64,000 nucleotides of DNA. Source: an uncultured Marinifilum sp. Lineage in GTDB: Bacteria > Bacteroidota > Bacteroidia > Bacteroidales > Marinifilaceae. Positions 9,092 through 18,700 of this stretch are shown here, piece by piece. A program made the translations under genes and the position numbers. Every line of letters starts with the position of its first letter. Position 1 is the first letter of the stretch. Where the stretch lies: contig NZ_OY781918.1 of the NCBI RefSeq assembly GCF_963677195.1, forward strand, positions 2,158,923 through 2,222,922, read 5' to 3'. Below the pieces are notes generated by a model. It ran no database searches and was not told the DNA's origin. It saw only the letters and a program-made list of their open reading frames with translations.

Positions 9092-9275
9092 CCATTAACC
9101 ACTGACTATTGACTAATTTGCTGATTGCTGATTGCTGATCGCTGAAAGCTGGAAAGTCAAAAGTCCAAGATCAAGCTCTGTAAGATAAAGAGAAAATAAA
9201 AATCGCGAAAGCTAAACTTACCATAAGATAATAAACAGATTGCCGCGGCCTCGTTCCTCCGCCTCGCAAAGACAG
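9092..9275. repeat. Dispersed ~200-bp element, copy 2 (right of the exopolysaccharide block)
   Basis: Same orientation as 110-315. It starts CCATTAACCACTGACTATTG and ends 'cgcctcgcaaagacag', with fewer 'gctgatc' units in the middle. Confidence 0.75.
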
Positions 9276-9568
9276 ATAAAACGAGGATAGGAGAAAAATC
9301 AATTTCCGAAGTATCGGGACTAGCAGAACTGTAGAAGATGGTTCATTGACATTCTCAAAGTATCCCGAAAGCTTCGGGAAGCACAAATTCAAGCAAACAC
9401 TATAAATCAATAAGCCATATTCAGCTAATGAGAGCTAAAAATAAAGCATTATGTCTGTTCACAATTTTTTTGACTAATGGAGATTAAACTAATCAATAAG
9501 TATTGAGTTGTTAAATAAAAAAAGTTGTATATTTATCCTGCACACTTTAAAACCATTTTATTGTAATT

Positions 9569-9958
9569 ATGATTATAGCCATAGACTTCGACGGAACCAT
9601 AGTAGAGCAACGATATCCGAAAATAGGAAGAGAGATACCTTTTGCCTGTTCCACCTTAAAAATGCTGCAGGAAGAAGGACACCAATTAATTTTATGGACT
9701 TATAGGTGTGGCAGGGAGCTTGAACAAGCCGTGGAGTATTGCCGTGGCAAGGGAGTGGAGTTTTATGCGGTGAATAAAAATTATCCCGAAGAGGTATTCG
9801 ACGAATCTGTAAGTCGCAAAATAAAAGCCGATTTATATATCGACGATATGAATTATGGCGGTTTACCCGATTGGGGAGAAATTTATGCCGGTATAAAAGG
9901 CATTGAAATAAAAAATAATCAGACCAAAAAGAAGAAAGGCTTTCGGTTTTTCGGATAA
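9569..9958 (+). CDS. Small HAD-superfamily hydrolase, BT0820-like
   Basis: This 129-residue cytoplasmic protein has the HAD motif I DFDGT (Asp6 and Asp8) at its start, a 'LILWTYR' motif II region (about 39-45) and a C-terminal 'YIDDMNYGG' motif with the paired acidic residues typical of HAD motif IV. It lacks a full cap domain. I recall the family from a structural-genomics protein of Bacteroides thetaiotaomicron (BT0820), a phosphatase-like protein of unknown substrate often encoded beside capsule genes. Its position right after the exopolysaccharide block fits that pattern. The basic tail (KKKKGFRFFG) is unremarkable. Confidence 0.85.
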   Translation: MIIAIDFDGTIVEQRYPKIGREIPFACSTLKMLQEEGHQLILWTYRCGRELEQAVEYCRGKGVEFYAVNKNYPEEVFDESVSRKIKADLYIDDMNYGGLPDWGEIYAGIKGIEIKNNQTKKKKGFRFFG

Positions 9959-9998
9959 ACTCTTACTTTTTTACCTGCTTGTATAGCCGGAATATAAT

Positions 9999-10035
9999 AT
10001 GCTTTTCACAATTTGTGAAGGGCATTTTTGTTTTT
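9999..10035 (+). terminator. Rho-independent terminator after the HAD gene
   Basis: ATGCTTTTCAC pairs with GTGAAGGGCAT, including two G-U pairs, around a 5-nt loop and is followed by TTTTTGTTTTT. The rest of the 311-bp gap to 10270 is AT-rich and carries a TAAATTTG box at 10226-10233, the probable sulfatase promoter. Confidence 0.75.
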
Positions 10036-10269
10036 AAGTATTTAAAGAATTGAAATCTGGCAATAGACAGAAAAAAGCTCAAAATAATTTAGAATTTTAA
10101 ACTGGGAAACATTCTTTTATTTATTGGCACAATATCAGTGAGATAGATGGTGTAAATCCATCAAAATATACAATTACACCCTCTCATAAATATCTTTTTG
10201 GCCCCTTAGATACTTATTAATTGGGTAAATTTGTTGATCTGATTACTAAAATCAAAAAAAAAATTAAAT

Positions 10270-11823
10270 ATGGATTTACTAACAAAAAGAAAACTGCTTT
10301 TTGTGATGATAGCTTTTGTGCTATTCTCTTCCTGTAGCAGTTCTCATAAAAAAGAAGAAAAATTATCTAAGCCTAATGTTGTTGTTATTTATCTCGACGA
10401 TTTAGGATATGGCGATTTGGGAATTTATGGGGCCAAAGGACTGGAAACACCTAATATCGATAATCTGGCAAAGAATGGAATTAAATTTACCAATGGATAT
10501 GCAACATCGGCCACTTGTACACCCAGCAGATATGGTTTATTAACAGGAGTTTACCCATGGAGAAATAAGGATGCTAAGATTCTTCCGGGAACAGCGCCTT
10601 TGCTCATTGGAACAGAACAAATGACAGTCCCAAAAATGATGAAAAAGCAGGGCTATCAGACTGCTGTTGTAGGAAAATGGCATTTGGGATTGGGTACAGG
10701 TGTTAACGACTGGAACAAACACATTACTCCTGGACCAAACGAAGTGGGTTTCGATTATGCTTATATTATGGCCGCAACTCAGGATCGTGTGCCTACGGTA
10801 TTTATCGATAACGGATATGTTGACGGCTTAGATCCTAAGGATCCCATAGAAATTAATTATGCCGAGAATTTTGAAGGTCAGCCAACGGGAAAAGATAATC
10901 CAGAACTGTTACGAATGAAATGGCACCACGGACACAATAGTAGTATTGTAAACGGTATTCCACGTATTGGTTATATGAAAGGTGGAGAATCGGCAAAATG
11001 GATAGATGAGGATATGGCCGATCATTTTTTGGCGAAAGCTCAAAAATATGTGAAAGATCATAAAAAAGAGCCTTTCTTTTTGTACTATGCAATGCAGCAA
11101 CCTCATGTTCCGCGTACTCCCAACAAGCGATTTGTGGGAAAATCGGACTTAGGTCCACGTGGCGATGTTATTGTAGAAGCCGATTGGTGTGTGGGTGAGT
11201 TTATGAAAACTCTGGAAGAAGAAGGAGTTCTTGATAATACATTAATTATATTCTCCAGCGATAATGGTCCGGTATTAAATGATGGATATTACGATGATGC
11301 TGTTGAAAAGCTTGGCGATCATAAGCCTGCTGGTGCTTTGCGAGGAGGAAAATACAGCCTGTTCGAAGCAGGCGTAAGAGTTCCCTTTATTACCTACTGG
11401 AAAGGAAAAATAAGTCCGGCAGTTTCCGATGCTTTGGTTTGTCAGGTTGATGTGCTGGCATCGCTGGCTAAGCTTACCGGAAGCGATATCAGCTTAAACG
11501 ATAGTGAGGATATGCTGGATGTATTCTTGGGTAAGAGTGTAAAAGGTCGTGAAGATTTAGTGATTGAAGCTACAAGCAGAACAGCCTACCGAAAGGGAGA
11601 CTGGTTAATGATTCCTCCTTATAAAGGCGATAAAGTTTTAAAAGAAGTGAATATAGAAATTGGAAATTCTGATGAATTCCAGTTGTACAATTTGAAAGAA
11701 GATATTGCTCAGCAAAATAACTTGGCAAGCACTAAGCCCGAAAAATTAAAAGAGCTGATTAAAAGCTTTGAAAAAATTCGAGGTACCGATTACAGGAATA
11801 TAGAAGCCGTAGAGCTCAAGTAA
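10270..11823 (+). CDS. S1-family sulfatase lipoprotein
   Basis: This 517-residue protein should remove sulfate esters from the algal galactan or its oligosaccharides. It has a lipoprotein signal with lipobox ending FSSC (Cys22). Metal-binding Asp43-Asp44 lie in YLDDLGYGD, and the formylglycine motif CTPSR starts at Cys83, followed by GLLTG. Further family features are 'VGKWHLG', 'QQPHVPRTP' and 'SSDNGP'. The Cys-type motif requires an anaerobic or aerobic formylglycine maturase encoded elsewhere. The substrate position cannot be assigned. It lies upstream of the GH117 gene with a terminator between and lacks the operator found at three other promoters of the locus, so it may be regulated separately. 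Confidence 0.93.
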   Translation: MDLLTKRKLLFVMIAFVLFSSCSSSHKKEEKLSKPNVVVIYLDDLGYGDLGIYGAKGLETPNIDNLAKNGIKFTNGYATSATCTPSRYGLLTGVYPWRNKDAKILPGTAPLLIGTEQMTVPKMMKKQGYQTAVVGKWHLGLGTGVNDWNKHITPGPNEVGFDYAYIMAATQDRVPTVFIDNGYVDGLDPKDPIEINYAENFEGQPTGKDNPELLRMKWHHGHNSSIVNGIPRIGYMKGGESAKWIDEDMADHFLAKAQKYVKDHKKEPFFLYYAMQQPHVPRTPNKRFVGKSDLGPRGDVIVEADWCVGEFMKTLEEEGVLDNTLIIFSSDNGPVLNDGYYDDAVEKLGDHKPAGALRGGKYSLFEAGVRVPFITYWKGKISPAVSDALVCQVDVLASLAKLTGSDISLNDSEDMLDVFLGKSVKGREDLVIEATSRTAYRKGDWLMIPPYKGDKVLKEVNIEIGNSDEFQLYNLKEDIAQQNNLASTKPEKLKELIKSFEKIRGTDYRNIEAVELK

Positions 11824-11844
11824 TTTTATAGATTCGTTGATAAT

Positions 11845-11876
11845 AAGCTGTCCTTTTTTTTAGGGCAGCTTTTTTG
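11845..11876 (+). terminator. Rho-independent terminator after the sulfatase gene
   Basis: AAGCTGTCC pairs with GGGCAGCTT (one G-U pair) around a T-rich loop and runs into six T residues. Confidence 0.8.
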
Positions 11877-11928
11877 TGTAATCCTAAGTGTATCAGTAAA
11901 TAAATAAGTAATAAAAGTTTTTGTAAAT

Positions 11929-12036
11929 ATATTATATACCCCCTTTTTATTATCAAATACATCCTTTCATATCAAATACGCATGTAATATGTGCTGAAAT
12001 ACGAAGGGAGAAGGCTGTAATTTATATATAGTTTTG
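11929..12036 (+). promoter_or_regulatory. GH117 promoter with three-repeat putative HTCS operator
   Basis: Repeat starts are at 11929 (ATATTATATACCCCC), 11950 (TTATCAAATAC) and 11969 (ATATCAAATACGCATGTA). The -7 box TAGTTTTG is at 12029-12036, 60 bp from the third repeat start. Spacing 21/19/60 is identical to that at 20032-20139 and 26980-27087. Confidence 0.75.
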
Positions 12037-12084
12037 ACTCTGTGTTTAATTTAAACCCAAATAATAATTAGATATTGAAGTATT

Positions 12085-13290
12085 ATGAAGAGATTACTTA
12101 ATTTACTACTTATGGCTTTGTTTGTAAGTATGACTGCTTGCAATTGTGACAAAGAGAATCAGTCCGATTTTGATATCAGTAAATATACCGATGCCGATTT
12201 TGATCGTTTGGGCATTACCGATAAAAATCATTTGAGTGAAGCTTCTAAAAGAGCATTGAAATGGGGAGAGAGGAGTAATGAATGGTTTATTGAATTTGAG
12301 GTTTCGGACCTTAAGGGAGATTTAGCCTACGAAGAGGGAGTTGTGAGAAGAGATCCAAGTGCTGTTTTAAAAATTAATGACAAATACTACGTGTGGTATA
12401 CAAAAAGTACTGGTCCAACTCAGGGTTTTGGTGGCGATGTGGAAAATGAAAAAGTATTTCCCTGGGACAGATGCGATATTTGGTATGCAACATCGAAAGA
12501 TGGAATTACCTGGAAAGAAGAGGGATTGGCTGTGCCAAGAGGACCGAAAGGTGCTTACGACGATCGTTCGGTTTTTACGGTAGAAGTTATGCACTGGGAG
12601 GGTACTTATTATCTGTCTTATCAAACCGTAAAATCGCCATATACAGTGCGTGTGAAAAATCAGGTGGGTTTAGCCTGGTCTAATTCTCCCGATGGTCCTT
12701 GGGTAAAATCAGAAAAGCCAATACTTAGTCCGGCTGATAATGGAGTTTGGAAAGGCGAAGCGCAAGATCGTTTTAGCGTACTAAAAAAAGGCGATTTTGA
12801 TAGCCATAAAGTTCACGATCCTTGTATAATTCCTTTTAAGGGTAAGTTTTATCTTTACTATAAGGGAGAACAAATGGGCGAAGAAATAACCTTTGGTGGT
12901 AGACAGATACGACATGGACTTGCCATTGCCGATAATCCTAAAGGTCCGTACATAAAATCTCCTTACAACCCAATTAGCAATAGCGGACATGAAATTTGTG
13001 TATGGCCTTATAATGGGGGTATTGCTTCTTTAATTACTACCGACGGACCAGAGAAAAATACCATTCAATGGTCGCCCGATGGAATTAATTTTTCGGTAAA
13101 ATCGGTAATTAAAGGTGCTCCACATGCCATAGGCCTAAATCGTTCTGCCGATAATGAAAAAGAGCCAACAGAAATTCTTCGCTGGGGATTAACTCACGAA
13201 TATAAAACTTACGATTATCAATACATTAGAAGATTTACTTCGAGACGTATTGTGGCACATAAAGCAAAAGGAGTGGGACTTGTAAAGTAA
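12085..13290 (+). CDS. GH117 alpha-1,3-(3,6-anhydro)-L-galactosidase, lipoprotein
   Basis: This 401-residue five-bladed propeller enzyme should release 3,6-anhydro-L-galactose from the non-reducing end of neoagaro-oligosaccharides. It has a lipobox MTAC (Cys19), so it is membrane anchored, probably facing the periplasm. Candidate catalytic residues are Asp90 in RRDPSA, Asp245 in VHDPCI, and the pair His302-Glu303 in SGHEICVWP. These numbers coincide with those I recall for the characterized Bacteroides plebeius enzyme (Asp90, Asp245, His302, Glu303), which suggests a close relative. A three-repeat operator precedes it, and a terminator-like hairpin lies between it and the GH86 gene. A divergent GH117 clade with another specificity cannot be excluded. 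Confidence 0.93.
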   Translation: MKRLLNLLLMALFVSMTACNCDKENQSDFDISKYTDADFDRLGITDKNHLSEASKRALKWGERSNEWFIEFEVSDLKGDLAYEEGVVRRDPSAVLKINDKYYVWYTKSTGPTQGFGGDVENEKVFPWDRCDIWYATSKDGITWKEEGLAVPRGPKGAYDDRSVFTVEVMHWEGTYYLSYQTVKSPYTVRVKNQVGLAWSNSPDGPWVKSEKPILSPADNGVWKGEAQDRFSVLKKGDFDSHKVHDPCIIPFKGKFYLYYKGEQMGEEITFGGRQIRHGLAIADNPKGPYIKSPYNPISNSGHEICVWPYNGGIASLITTDGPEKNTIQWSPDGINFSVKSVIKGAPHAIGLNRSADNEKEPTEILRWGLTHEYKTYDYQYIRRFTSRRIVAHKAKGVGLVK

Positions 13291-13317
13291 TATAATTAGA
13301 TTAGTTGTTAGTGTGTT

Positions 13318-13360
13318 AAAAGGTTGTTCCATGTCCCTCTTATGGAATAACTTTTTTTTT
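13318..13360 (+). terminator. Terminator-like hairpin between GH117 and GH86 genes
   Basis: AAAGGTTGTTCCAT pairs with ATGGAATAACTTTT, using G-U pairs, and is followed by a run of nine T. No -7 box is obvious between it and 13399, so GH86 may depend on read-through. Confidence 0.75.
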
Positions 13361-13398
13361 AAACTTATGATTTAGAATTAGTTATTAAACTTGATAAT

Positions 13399-15627
13399 AT
13401 GAACAAGTATATATTTTTATTATTTGCTATTCTTATTTTTGATAAGGGAGTGCAGGCAGCAGAGTCCGATAAGCTAATTGTGGATGTAAATCTTAATATG
13501 AAACGAAGCTTGTACGATATTTCTACTTTCGACAGAAATAAATTTATAGCCATACATGCTGATATTACCGAACAGGAATGGGATGGGAATAATTTTACCT
13601 CCGATTTGCGAAATGATTTTTTAAATCAGTACGATGTTTATTTAGGAAGAAATACAGGAAGTATTGGTTGGAATATGAATAGTGTGGTAAGCGAAGATCC
13701 CGATAGAAAGGGATATGCCGATCCGGCAAGTATTCTTTCGTCGGCAGAAAGTGCCAAGCTTAAGTATGCCGAAAATACTATTTATCATGCTTATGAATAT
13801 AGAAACGACCAGATTTTGTGTGCTCAGCTGCACCCTTTCTGGCCCGACGGACAGGAAACAAAAAAAGGCTGGGCTTTTTCGCAAAGCGATACCGATTCGG
13901 AACCTTTTGGAAGCGCCTCGGGAGAATATATGGCGCGTTATATTCACGATACCTATGGCATCGGCACAACAACAGGTAAGCCCGAACCTAAGTATGTCGA
14001 AGTAATAAACGAACCTTTGTACTGGCTGGTAGATCATGGTGAGGACGATCCGCAGAAGGTGTTTAAATTTCATAATACTGTTGCAGATCAAATTAGAAAA
14101 TACAATGCCGATTCAAACATTCAAATTGGTGGATTTTGTGTTGCCTTTCCCGATTTTGAGAAAAATAACTTTAAGCAATGGGAGGAGCGCTGGAAACTCT
14201 TTATGGATATGTGTGGCAGCAATATGGACTATTTTACCATTCACTTATACGATTTTGCAGCCAAAGAAGGAAAGCAGATGTATCGCAAAGGCAGTAATAT
14301 GGAAGCCACTTTCGATATGATGGAGCAATATTCCTACTTGTCTTTCGGAAAAGTAAAGCCAATTATGATTTCGGAGTATGGTGGTGTGTCGCACGATTTA
14401 AAAGGTACTTGGTCGCCTTTGCGCGACTGGCATCATATAAAATCGGTGAATGCCATGAGAATGCAATTTATGGAGCGGGCAAATATTATTAATAAAACCA
14501 TAGATTTTTTACCTGTGAAAGCGGAATGGGGATCAACAGGAGCTGACAATACCTATAGCCACCGCTTAATGCGAAAGGAAAACGAGCCAGATAGTTATAC
14601 GGGTCAATGGGTGTATGCCGAGACTGCAAAAGTTTACCAGTTATGGTCCGATGTAAAAGGAACTCGTGTCGATTCAAAATCTACAAACCCCGATGTGATG
14701 AGCGATGTTTATGTGGATGGAAATAAGGCTTATCTTATTTTGGATAATCTTAATTTTACTTCTGTAGATGTATCTACCAATATTTTAGGTGGCAGTTCAG
14801 ATTTAAAATCAGTAAAAGTTAAGCATCTTTATTATGCAGGATCGAGTCCTGTGCTCGATGAATCGACTTACACACAGGAGCAGGAAGTATATACTATTGG
14901 GGCCGAGGGATGTATGATTATAGAATATGCTTTCGACGATGAACTTGTGCTTGATGAGAGTGTTAGCGAAAAAAAATACTATGCCGATACTTATTATAAG
15001 CCGATAAATGTAAATTCGCCCGAAATATTTACCATTAATAATGTTTCGATGGGTGATTATGGAGAAGCTACTCTTCGCATTGGCATTGGTCGTGCGCATG
15101 GAAAATCATTAAAGCCAAAAGTTTTATTTAACGGATACGAAATTGCTGTTCCCGATAACTTTAGAGGAGGAGATCAGGCCGACAGAGATAGTTTTTTTGG
15201 TCTTATAGAAATTCCTCTTCCTTATGATATTTTAAAAGGTACGAACAGTATTTCTGTTGAGTTTCCCGACTCGGGCGGATACATTAGTACTGTAACAATG
15301 AGAGCATTTGAATTTAGCAAAGAAGTGTTTCGATCGGGAAATTTACCCGTGGGTATTGATGATACTTCCACCTTAAAAGATACAGAGAATGTAAAGCTTA
15401 AATTGTATCCTAATCCTGTAAGTACGTCATTAAATGTAGAATTGGGAAGCACAAACAACTTTACAGATTTGGAGTTGGTTTCCTTAAGCGGGAAAGTGCT
15501 TTTACGAACTGATATTTCCAATTCTGCTTCTACCCTTCAGCTAAATGTAAGTTCATTAGCAAATGGGTATTATGTGTTACGATTAAGAGGTGATAAATTT
15601 CAGTCCTATCCGTTTATAAAAAACTAA
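13399..15627 (+). CDS. GH86 beta-agarase/beta-porphyranase with T9SS sorting domain
   Basis: This 742-residue secreted endo-hydrolase acts on the agar/porphyran backbone. It has a signal peptide (about 1-21), a TIM-barrel GH86 catalytic domain (about 25-420), beta-sandwich accessory domains (about 430-650) and a C-terminal type A T9SS sorting domain (about 668-742, with LYPNPV and a final basic residue). Probable catalytic glutamates are Glu205 in VINEPLYW and Glu326 in ISEYGG, at the ends of strands 4 and 7 as in clan GH-A. GH86 contains both agarases and porphyranases, and sequence reading alone does not separate them. The neighbouring sulfatase leaves porphyran open, whereas GH117 and the anhydrogalactose operon show that anhydrogalactose-containing chains are used. 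It converges with the HTCS gene. Confidence 0.92.
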   Translation: MNKYIFLLFAILIFDKGVQAAESDKLIVDVNLNMKRSLYDISTFDRNKFIAIHADITEQEWDGNNFTSDLRNDFLNQYDVYLGRNTGSIGWNMNSVVSEDPDRKGYADPASILSSAESAKLKYAENTIYHAYEYRNDQILCAQLHPFWPDGQETKKGWAFSQSDTDSEPFGSASGEYMARYIHDTYGIGTTTGKPEPKYVEVINEPLYWLVDHGEDDPQKVFKFHNTVADQIRKYNADSNIQIGGFCVAFPDFEKNNFKQWEERWKLFMDMCGSNMDYFTIHLYDFAAKEGKQMYRKGSNMEATFDMMEQYSYLSFGKVKPIMISEYGGVSHDLKGTWSPLRDWHHIKSVNAMRMQFMERANIINKTIDFLPVKAEWGSTGADNTYSHRLMRKENEPDSYTGQWVYAETAKVYQLWSDVKGTRVDSKSTNPDVMSDVYVDGNKAYLILDNLNFTSVDVSTNILGGSSDLKSVKVKHLYYAGSSPVLDESTYTQEQEVYTIGAEGCMIIEYAFDDELVLDESVSEKKYYADTYYKPINVNSPEIFTINNVSMGDYGEATLRIGIGRAHGKSLKPKVLFNGYEIAVPDNFRGGDQADRDSFFGLIEIPLPYDILKGTNSISVEFPDSGGYISTVTMRAFEFSKEVFRSGNLPVGIDDTSTLKDTENVKLKLYPNPVSTSLNVELGSTNNFTDLELVSLSGKVLLRTDISNSASTLQLNVSSLANGYYVLRLRGDKFQSYPFIKN

Positions 15628-15649
15628 TTGCTAGTTTTATAAGGTAAAG

Positions 15650-15694
15650 AAAGGCCTTGCATACAATTTTTAGAATTTGCATGCAAGGCCTTTT
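15650..15694. terminator. Bidirectional terminator between GH86 and HTCS genes
   Basis: AAAGGCCTTGCAT and ATGCAAGGCCTTT form a perfect 13-bp stem. It is followed by TTTTATTTT on the plus strand and CTTTACC-type sequence on the minus strand, and serves the convergent genes. Confidence 0.85.
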
Positions 15695-15781
15695 ATTTTA
15701 GCTGCCATAAATTACTATAATGCAGTATTGGCGGTATTTTCAGCTCTTATGTGTTTCCCGTATTTATTTATTTATTGCTTA

Positions 15782-18700
15782 TCAGGAATTCTTTTTTGCA
15801 TACTCCGAAGGACTTAGTCCAAATTTCTCTTTAAATCGGGTTCTAAAAGTACGTAAGTCGTTATAACCCACTTGCCAGGTTACTTCCGATACGCTTAGCA
15901 CATTCTGTTTTAACAATTCGGCAGCATGTTTTAAACGAATATTTCTAAGAAACTGATTGGAAGTCTCGCCGGTTAAAGCCTTAATTTTACGGTTTAAATA
16001 AATTCGCGATACACCATATTCAGCAGCTAGTTTTTCGATTGAGAACTCAGAATCGGACAGGTTTTTTTCGATAATTGCCAGTATTTGATCTAAAAATTTA
16101 GAATCGGTAGGAGAGTTGGCAATAATCATGGGGTTAATCTCAATTTCTTTCTGAAACTTTTTACGTAGTTTTTCTCTGTTTTTAAGCAGAGAGATTACTC
16201 TGGCTCTTAGTATATCGGTATTGTATGGTTTTGGAATATATGCATCGGCACCAATTTCGAAGCCTTCAATTTGCGATTCGGTTGTGTTTTTGGCAGTTAG
16301 CAATAATATGGGAATGTGGCTTACAGCCTCTTCCGATTTTATTTTCTGGCACAATTCAATGCCATCCATATTGGGCATCATTACATCACTAATAATAACA
16401 TCGGGTTGTTTATCAAGGCATTTTTTGTAGCCTTGTAAGCCGTCGTCGGCTTCAAAAACAATAAAATCGTTCACAAAAATATCTTTTACCAACTGGCGCA
16501 AATCAATATTATCTTCAACAAGAAGTATTTTGTAATGATTTTTTTTGAAATCCACATCTTTTTTAAGATCCGACTGGCTATATTCTTCTTCACTCTCTTC
16601 GTTATAGTTGTATTCTCCTTCGGAGCTAGCTGCAAGGCTGTTTGTATTTACATTTAACCAGCTTTTTCCTTTGTGCAGTTTTACCATAAAGGTGGTGCCT
16701 TGTCCTTTTTCACTCCTTACTTCAATACCTCCTTTGTGCATGTCAACAAGTCCTTTACATAAAGCAAGACCAATTCCTGTTCCTCCAAAGGACTGTTTAT
16801 TTTTGCTTTCCGACTGGTAGTAGCGTTCAAAAATGTGTTCCTGTTCTTTCGGGTCAATACCTATACCGGTGTCGGAGATATAAATGCGTATAAAATTATC
16901 ATTCTGAGAATCTTCAATTTCTATACTTATCGATCCATTTTTAGGTGTGAATTTAAATGCATTTGATAATAAGTTATAGATAACTTTTTCTATTTTTTCC
17001 TCATCTATCCACATTATCTGATCATTATCGGCAGCCTCGAAATTAATCTTAATATTTTTTTGTTCGGCCCAGGGCTTAAACGATTGGTAAATATTATTAA
17101 CAAATTGATTTAAGTCTACCGATTTCAGTTTTAATTTCATTTTATTCTGATCCAGACGTCTGAAATCCATTAACTGATTAACCAGTCTGAGCAGTAAGTT
17201 TGCATTTTGATTAATCAGCTTATAGTTGCTAAGCCTTTCTTCTGCAGGCATTTCATCGTTTTTGCTAATTAGTTTGCTAAGAGGAGTTGTAATTAAGGTT
17301 AATGGAGTTCTGAATTCGTGCGATATATTAGTGAAAAAGCGTAGTTTTATCTGCGCAACTTCTTCTACCTTATTTTTCTCAAGCTCGGCCATTAGCATTT
17401 TATTTTTCCTTCTGGTATTGGTCTTATTTATACGGTAGGCAAAGTAGGCTGCTATTAGTATCAGTGCTACGTAAGTTAAATAGGCCCAGGAGCTTAGGTA
17501 GAATGGGGGCTTAATTTTAATGGTAATGCTAACAGGTTTTTCGGCCCAGATATTATCGCTGTTCGAAGCAATTGCTTTAAAAGTATACTTTCCGGCTGGC
17601 ACATTGGTATATTTGGCAATGCGATAGGAGGCCGAGGCATTGTACCAGCCTGGATCGAAACCTTCCAGTATGTATTTGTATTTATTTTTTTGAGGGGCAT
17701 TATAGGAAAGCCCCAAAAAACCAATTGAGAAACTGTTTTGATTGTAGTTTAACTCAATTTCTTTGGTGTATTCAATGCTTTTATCGAGAACAATGTGTCC
17801 ATTAATTTTTTCGCCGGGCTTAACCAGTTTATTCAGAATATAAAAATCGGTAAGAAATAGGTTTGGAGCAAGAGTATCTTTATGAATCTGGTTGGGAGAG
17901 AAGGCATTAAATCCATTAATTCCACCAAAAATAAGCTGGCCGTTAGATCTTTTATAGGCACATATTTCGCTAAATTCGTTATGTTGTAGTCCATCTTCTG
18001 CATCATAGTTTACAATATCGCCATTTTCGGGCTTATACCTGCAAATTCCTTTATTGGTCGATAGCCACAAATATCCCTGCTCATCTTCAAGTATCGATTT
18101 TACCGTATTATTGGGCAATCCATTTTTTATAGTAAGGCTAGAAAACTTATAAGTCCCAGTATTTTTATCTGCCTGAAAAGAAATAAGACCACTACCCATA
18201 CTTCCCATCCATATTTTACCATTTTTGGCCTCATAAATCTGCAAACAGTAAATGTCTTTAATAGCTTTATCCTCGAAACTTTCAAATTTCGGATAGCTTT
18301 TATTTAGTTCGCTTGCTTTTATTCTGTTTAGGCCTTTATCGGTAGCAATCCACAAATTGTTATTGCTGTCTAAAAACAAATGTCTGATTATTCTCGATGA
18401 GATATTTGTTTCAGAGCGATCTTGTGGGGTGAAGTTTTGTGTATGTGTAATATCTCCTTTTTTATTAAGACTTAGTCTCCATAGTCCTTCTCCGTAACTT
18501 CCTGCCCATAAAACACTATCTCCCTGCGATTCGAGAGTGAATAAAAAGCCCAGGTTTTCATTCACATAATTCAGATTTTTTCTTTGCAGATTATTTGGGT
18601 TTATGGCTGCCAGATTGGTGGGATAGCTGGATCCTACCCAAATTAGGCTTTGGTGTTCTTTAGATTCGGGTGTTAATGTTTCTTCTATTGCATAGGCTCT

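Larger units (their letters stand above)
6894..9568. repeat. 2.7-kb non-coding repeat island after the exopolysaccharide genes
   Basis: There is no supported gene. In order: AAGTAAC/AAGTTTC and AATCCAA heptamers (6900-6990), the seven-unit tandem array (6997-9064), a terminal GCACTG hairpin (9065-9091), the second copy of the ~200-bp element (9092-9275), then a less repetitive AT-rich stretch (9300-9568) with 'gaagtatcgggac', also found near 2100, and the probable promoter of the next gene. Confidence 0.85.

Noticed and set aside
10126-10233. A fourth HTCS operator before the sulfatase gene
   Set aside because: Counting back 60, 79 and 100 bp from the TAAATTTG box gives sequences that do not match TTATCAAATAC. 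The nearby ATCAAAATATAC is off phase.
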